Assembly (NCBI GenBank): GCA_003635185.1
Contig: PYJA01000141.1
Coordinates: 22,949-66,177 of the forward strand
Reading direction: 5' to 3'
Length of the DNA: 43,229 nucleotides
DNA from: Candidatus Poribacteria bacterium
GTDB lineage: Bacteria; Poribacteria; WGA-4E; WGA-3G
The position numbers and the translations under genes were made by a program. The notes beneath the pieces are model-generated. The model made no database searches, was not told where the DNA came from, and worked only from the letters and a program-made list of their open reading frames with translations. Of this stretch, positions 42,233 to 43,229 are shown in pieces (position 1 is the stretch's first letter; the number at the start of each line of letters is the position of its first letter).

Positions 42233-43229
42233 TGGCTCATGTCGAGATTGAATGCATTTCTATGCTTGAACGAGTTCTGATATAAAGTTGACAGAAACAG
42301 ATTTCCGATTGATGAAGAACTCACAGATAGCAATATAGCCAGAGAGAAACTTCTTATGAACACCCCGAAAACGGCGAAGGAAGTTCCGAACCGTCGTCCA
42401 GACACCTTCAATGCCATTCGTGTGAACCTCGCGAATACCATCAGCATCGTCATCTCGTGCCCACTCACCCGCTTGATGCCTGACCACAGCGTGTGGACGA
42501 TCAAGACCGTTATACCCACGCCACCCATCTGTATAAACGACAGTATCTTGGTGCGTGAACTGATGCACATGAGTTGTTAGCGTCTCTTTATCCGTGTGAT
42601 GAACCACACGCAATCTAACCTGACCACACTCGCGCCCGAGAGTGCCTACCACCGGAGGCCGGTCGTTGGCATAGGTGCCGTGCCCTCTCCGTTTGTTGCC
42701 GCGCCGACGGGGCGGATCGTCTGGGTCTCAATGCCGATCCCCTTTCTCGCCAGCGTTTTGGAACATCTCATCGGTTTCAACGCACTTATCCGGTAAGACT
42801 GAATGTGGCTGCATCGTTTCCGCATTCGCCTGAAGCACGCGGCGCATTGACATCACTGTTTGACGATCTACACCGATTTCACGAGCAATTTTCGCACTCG
42901 GAACACCTTGGCAAACGCCACGCAACAACAACACCACCTGGGGAGGTGTAAACTGCTTCTGCTGGAAAACCGTACCACTATAAAGATTATAGGTGCCATC
43001 ACAAGAAAGACACCGATAGATTTGCAAATGGCTATTTTGGGTTTTGCCAAAAAGACGTGCCTCCTCCACGCCTGCACCGCAATGTGGACAATGTAATCCT
43101 TCGGGGTGGAAATGTTTCAGCAACCAAGCAGTCGCTTGTTCTTCATCTATGAGTTCTATTATTGGGAAATCCATACCTTAAAGTATAAACGATTTTAAAG
43201 AACTTTGCATTAAAATTATTCATGAGCCA
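42233..43229 (-). mobile_element. IS1595 (ISXO2-like) insertion sequence
   Basis: The left end TGGCTCATG...ATTGAATGCA (from 42233) is matched in inverted orientation by TGCATTAAAATTATTCATGA(GCCA) at the right edge of the window, so the element spans nearly the whole interval and may end at or just past 43229. Its only gene is the transposase below, reading leftward. No target-site duplication can be checked because the right flank is outside. Confidence 0.75.
42260..43174 (-). pseudogene. IS1595-family transposase interrupted by one in-frame TGA
   Basis: The upstream half (43174-42728) has the N-terminal zinc ribbon (C-P-H-C near residue 35, C-L-S-C near 60) and the first catalytic block VETDEMFQNAGEKGDRH. 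Then TGA at 42728-42730 stops it. The same frame goes on as DPDDPPRRRGNKRRGHGTYA through VYTDGWRGYNGL (second Asp) and HTNGIEGVWTTVRNFLRRF to a stop at 42260. Without the stop it is a normal-length 304-residue protein, so the only visible lesion is one codon, possibly an Arg CGA changed to TGA. Both halves lie in the same frame, so it is not a frameshift. Confidence 0.88.

Overview
The window carries about 30 protein genes, a large number of small palindromic repeats and the remains of two insertion sequences. No tRNA, rRNA or CRISPR array was seen. The organism looks like an uncultivated, Gram-negative-type bacterium close to Candidatus Poribacteria or the Planctomycetes/FCB lineages. The clues are Tat-exported sulfatases with dockerin-like repeats and a C-terminal YPNPFNPETWIPY sorting-type domain, an ECF sigma factor fused to WD40 propellers, many Rpn/PD-(D/E)XK genes, Gfo/Idh/MocA and HpcH-type enzymes, a Wzi-type outer-membrane protein, and abundant interspersed palindromes. 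This assignment is inference from gene style, not from a marker gene.

Layout. 1-442: 3' end of an IS4/IS5-like transposase. 831-2540: a cytosolic-looking arylsulfatase. 3006-8020: a membrane-anchored sigma-WD40 fusion and a secreted WD40 paralogue, bracketed by two near-identical 126-127 bp palindromic elements. 8848-12064: a Gfo/Idh/MocA oxidoreductase and a Cu(+)-type P1B ATPase. 12156-15171: a DUF262 + HNH pair behind a near-consensus promoter, then an Rpn nuclease flanked by two copies of a glycosyltransferase 3' end. 15271-18676 (minus): a GT9-GT1-GT9 operon with ATGA overlaps. 18709-21726 (minus): two paralogous PD-(D/E)XK-like genes on either side of a WD40-trypsin fusion. 21844-23758: an unknown gene and a divergent HpcH/HpaI aldolase. 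23759-24428: stacked palindromes. 24429-29441: a Ser/Thr kinase, an Rpn nuclease with an internal start site, a detached copy of its C-terminal module, and a large OB-OB-zinc-PD-(D/E)XK-macro fusion. 29501-30688: a PLP aminotransferase. 30711-36999: three tandem Tat-sulfatases. 37041-41201: surface polysaccharide genes (Wzi-like protein, GT4, polyprenyl-phosphate sugar transferase) and a DUF983 protein. 41229-41978 (minus): an SDR. 42233-43229: an IS1595-type element whose transposase is broken by one TGA.

How the genes may work together. Two stretches (12.1-15.2 kb and 24.4-29.4 kb) look like genome-defence or conflict islands. The second is the best candidate for an undescribed system: a kinase, an Rpn toxin-like nuclease whose C-terminal segment has its own Shine-Dalgarno and start and also exists as a separate adjacent gene (as expected of an intragenic antitoxin), and a multidomain nuclease carrying an ADP-ribose-type macro domain. 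The sigma-WD40 fusion with its secreted WD40 twin is a second candidate, a one-protein envelope-to-promoter signalling device. The sulfatases, Wzi-like protein and glycosyltransferases fit an organism that degrades sulfated polysaccharide and makes its own surface polysaccharide.
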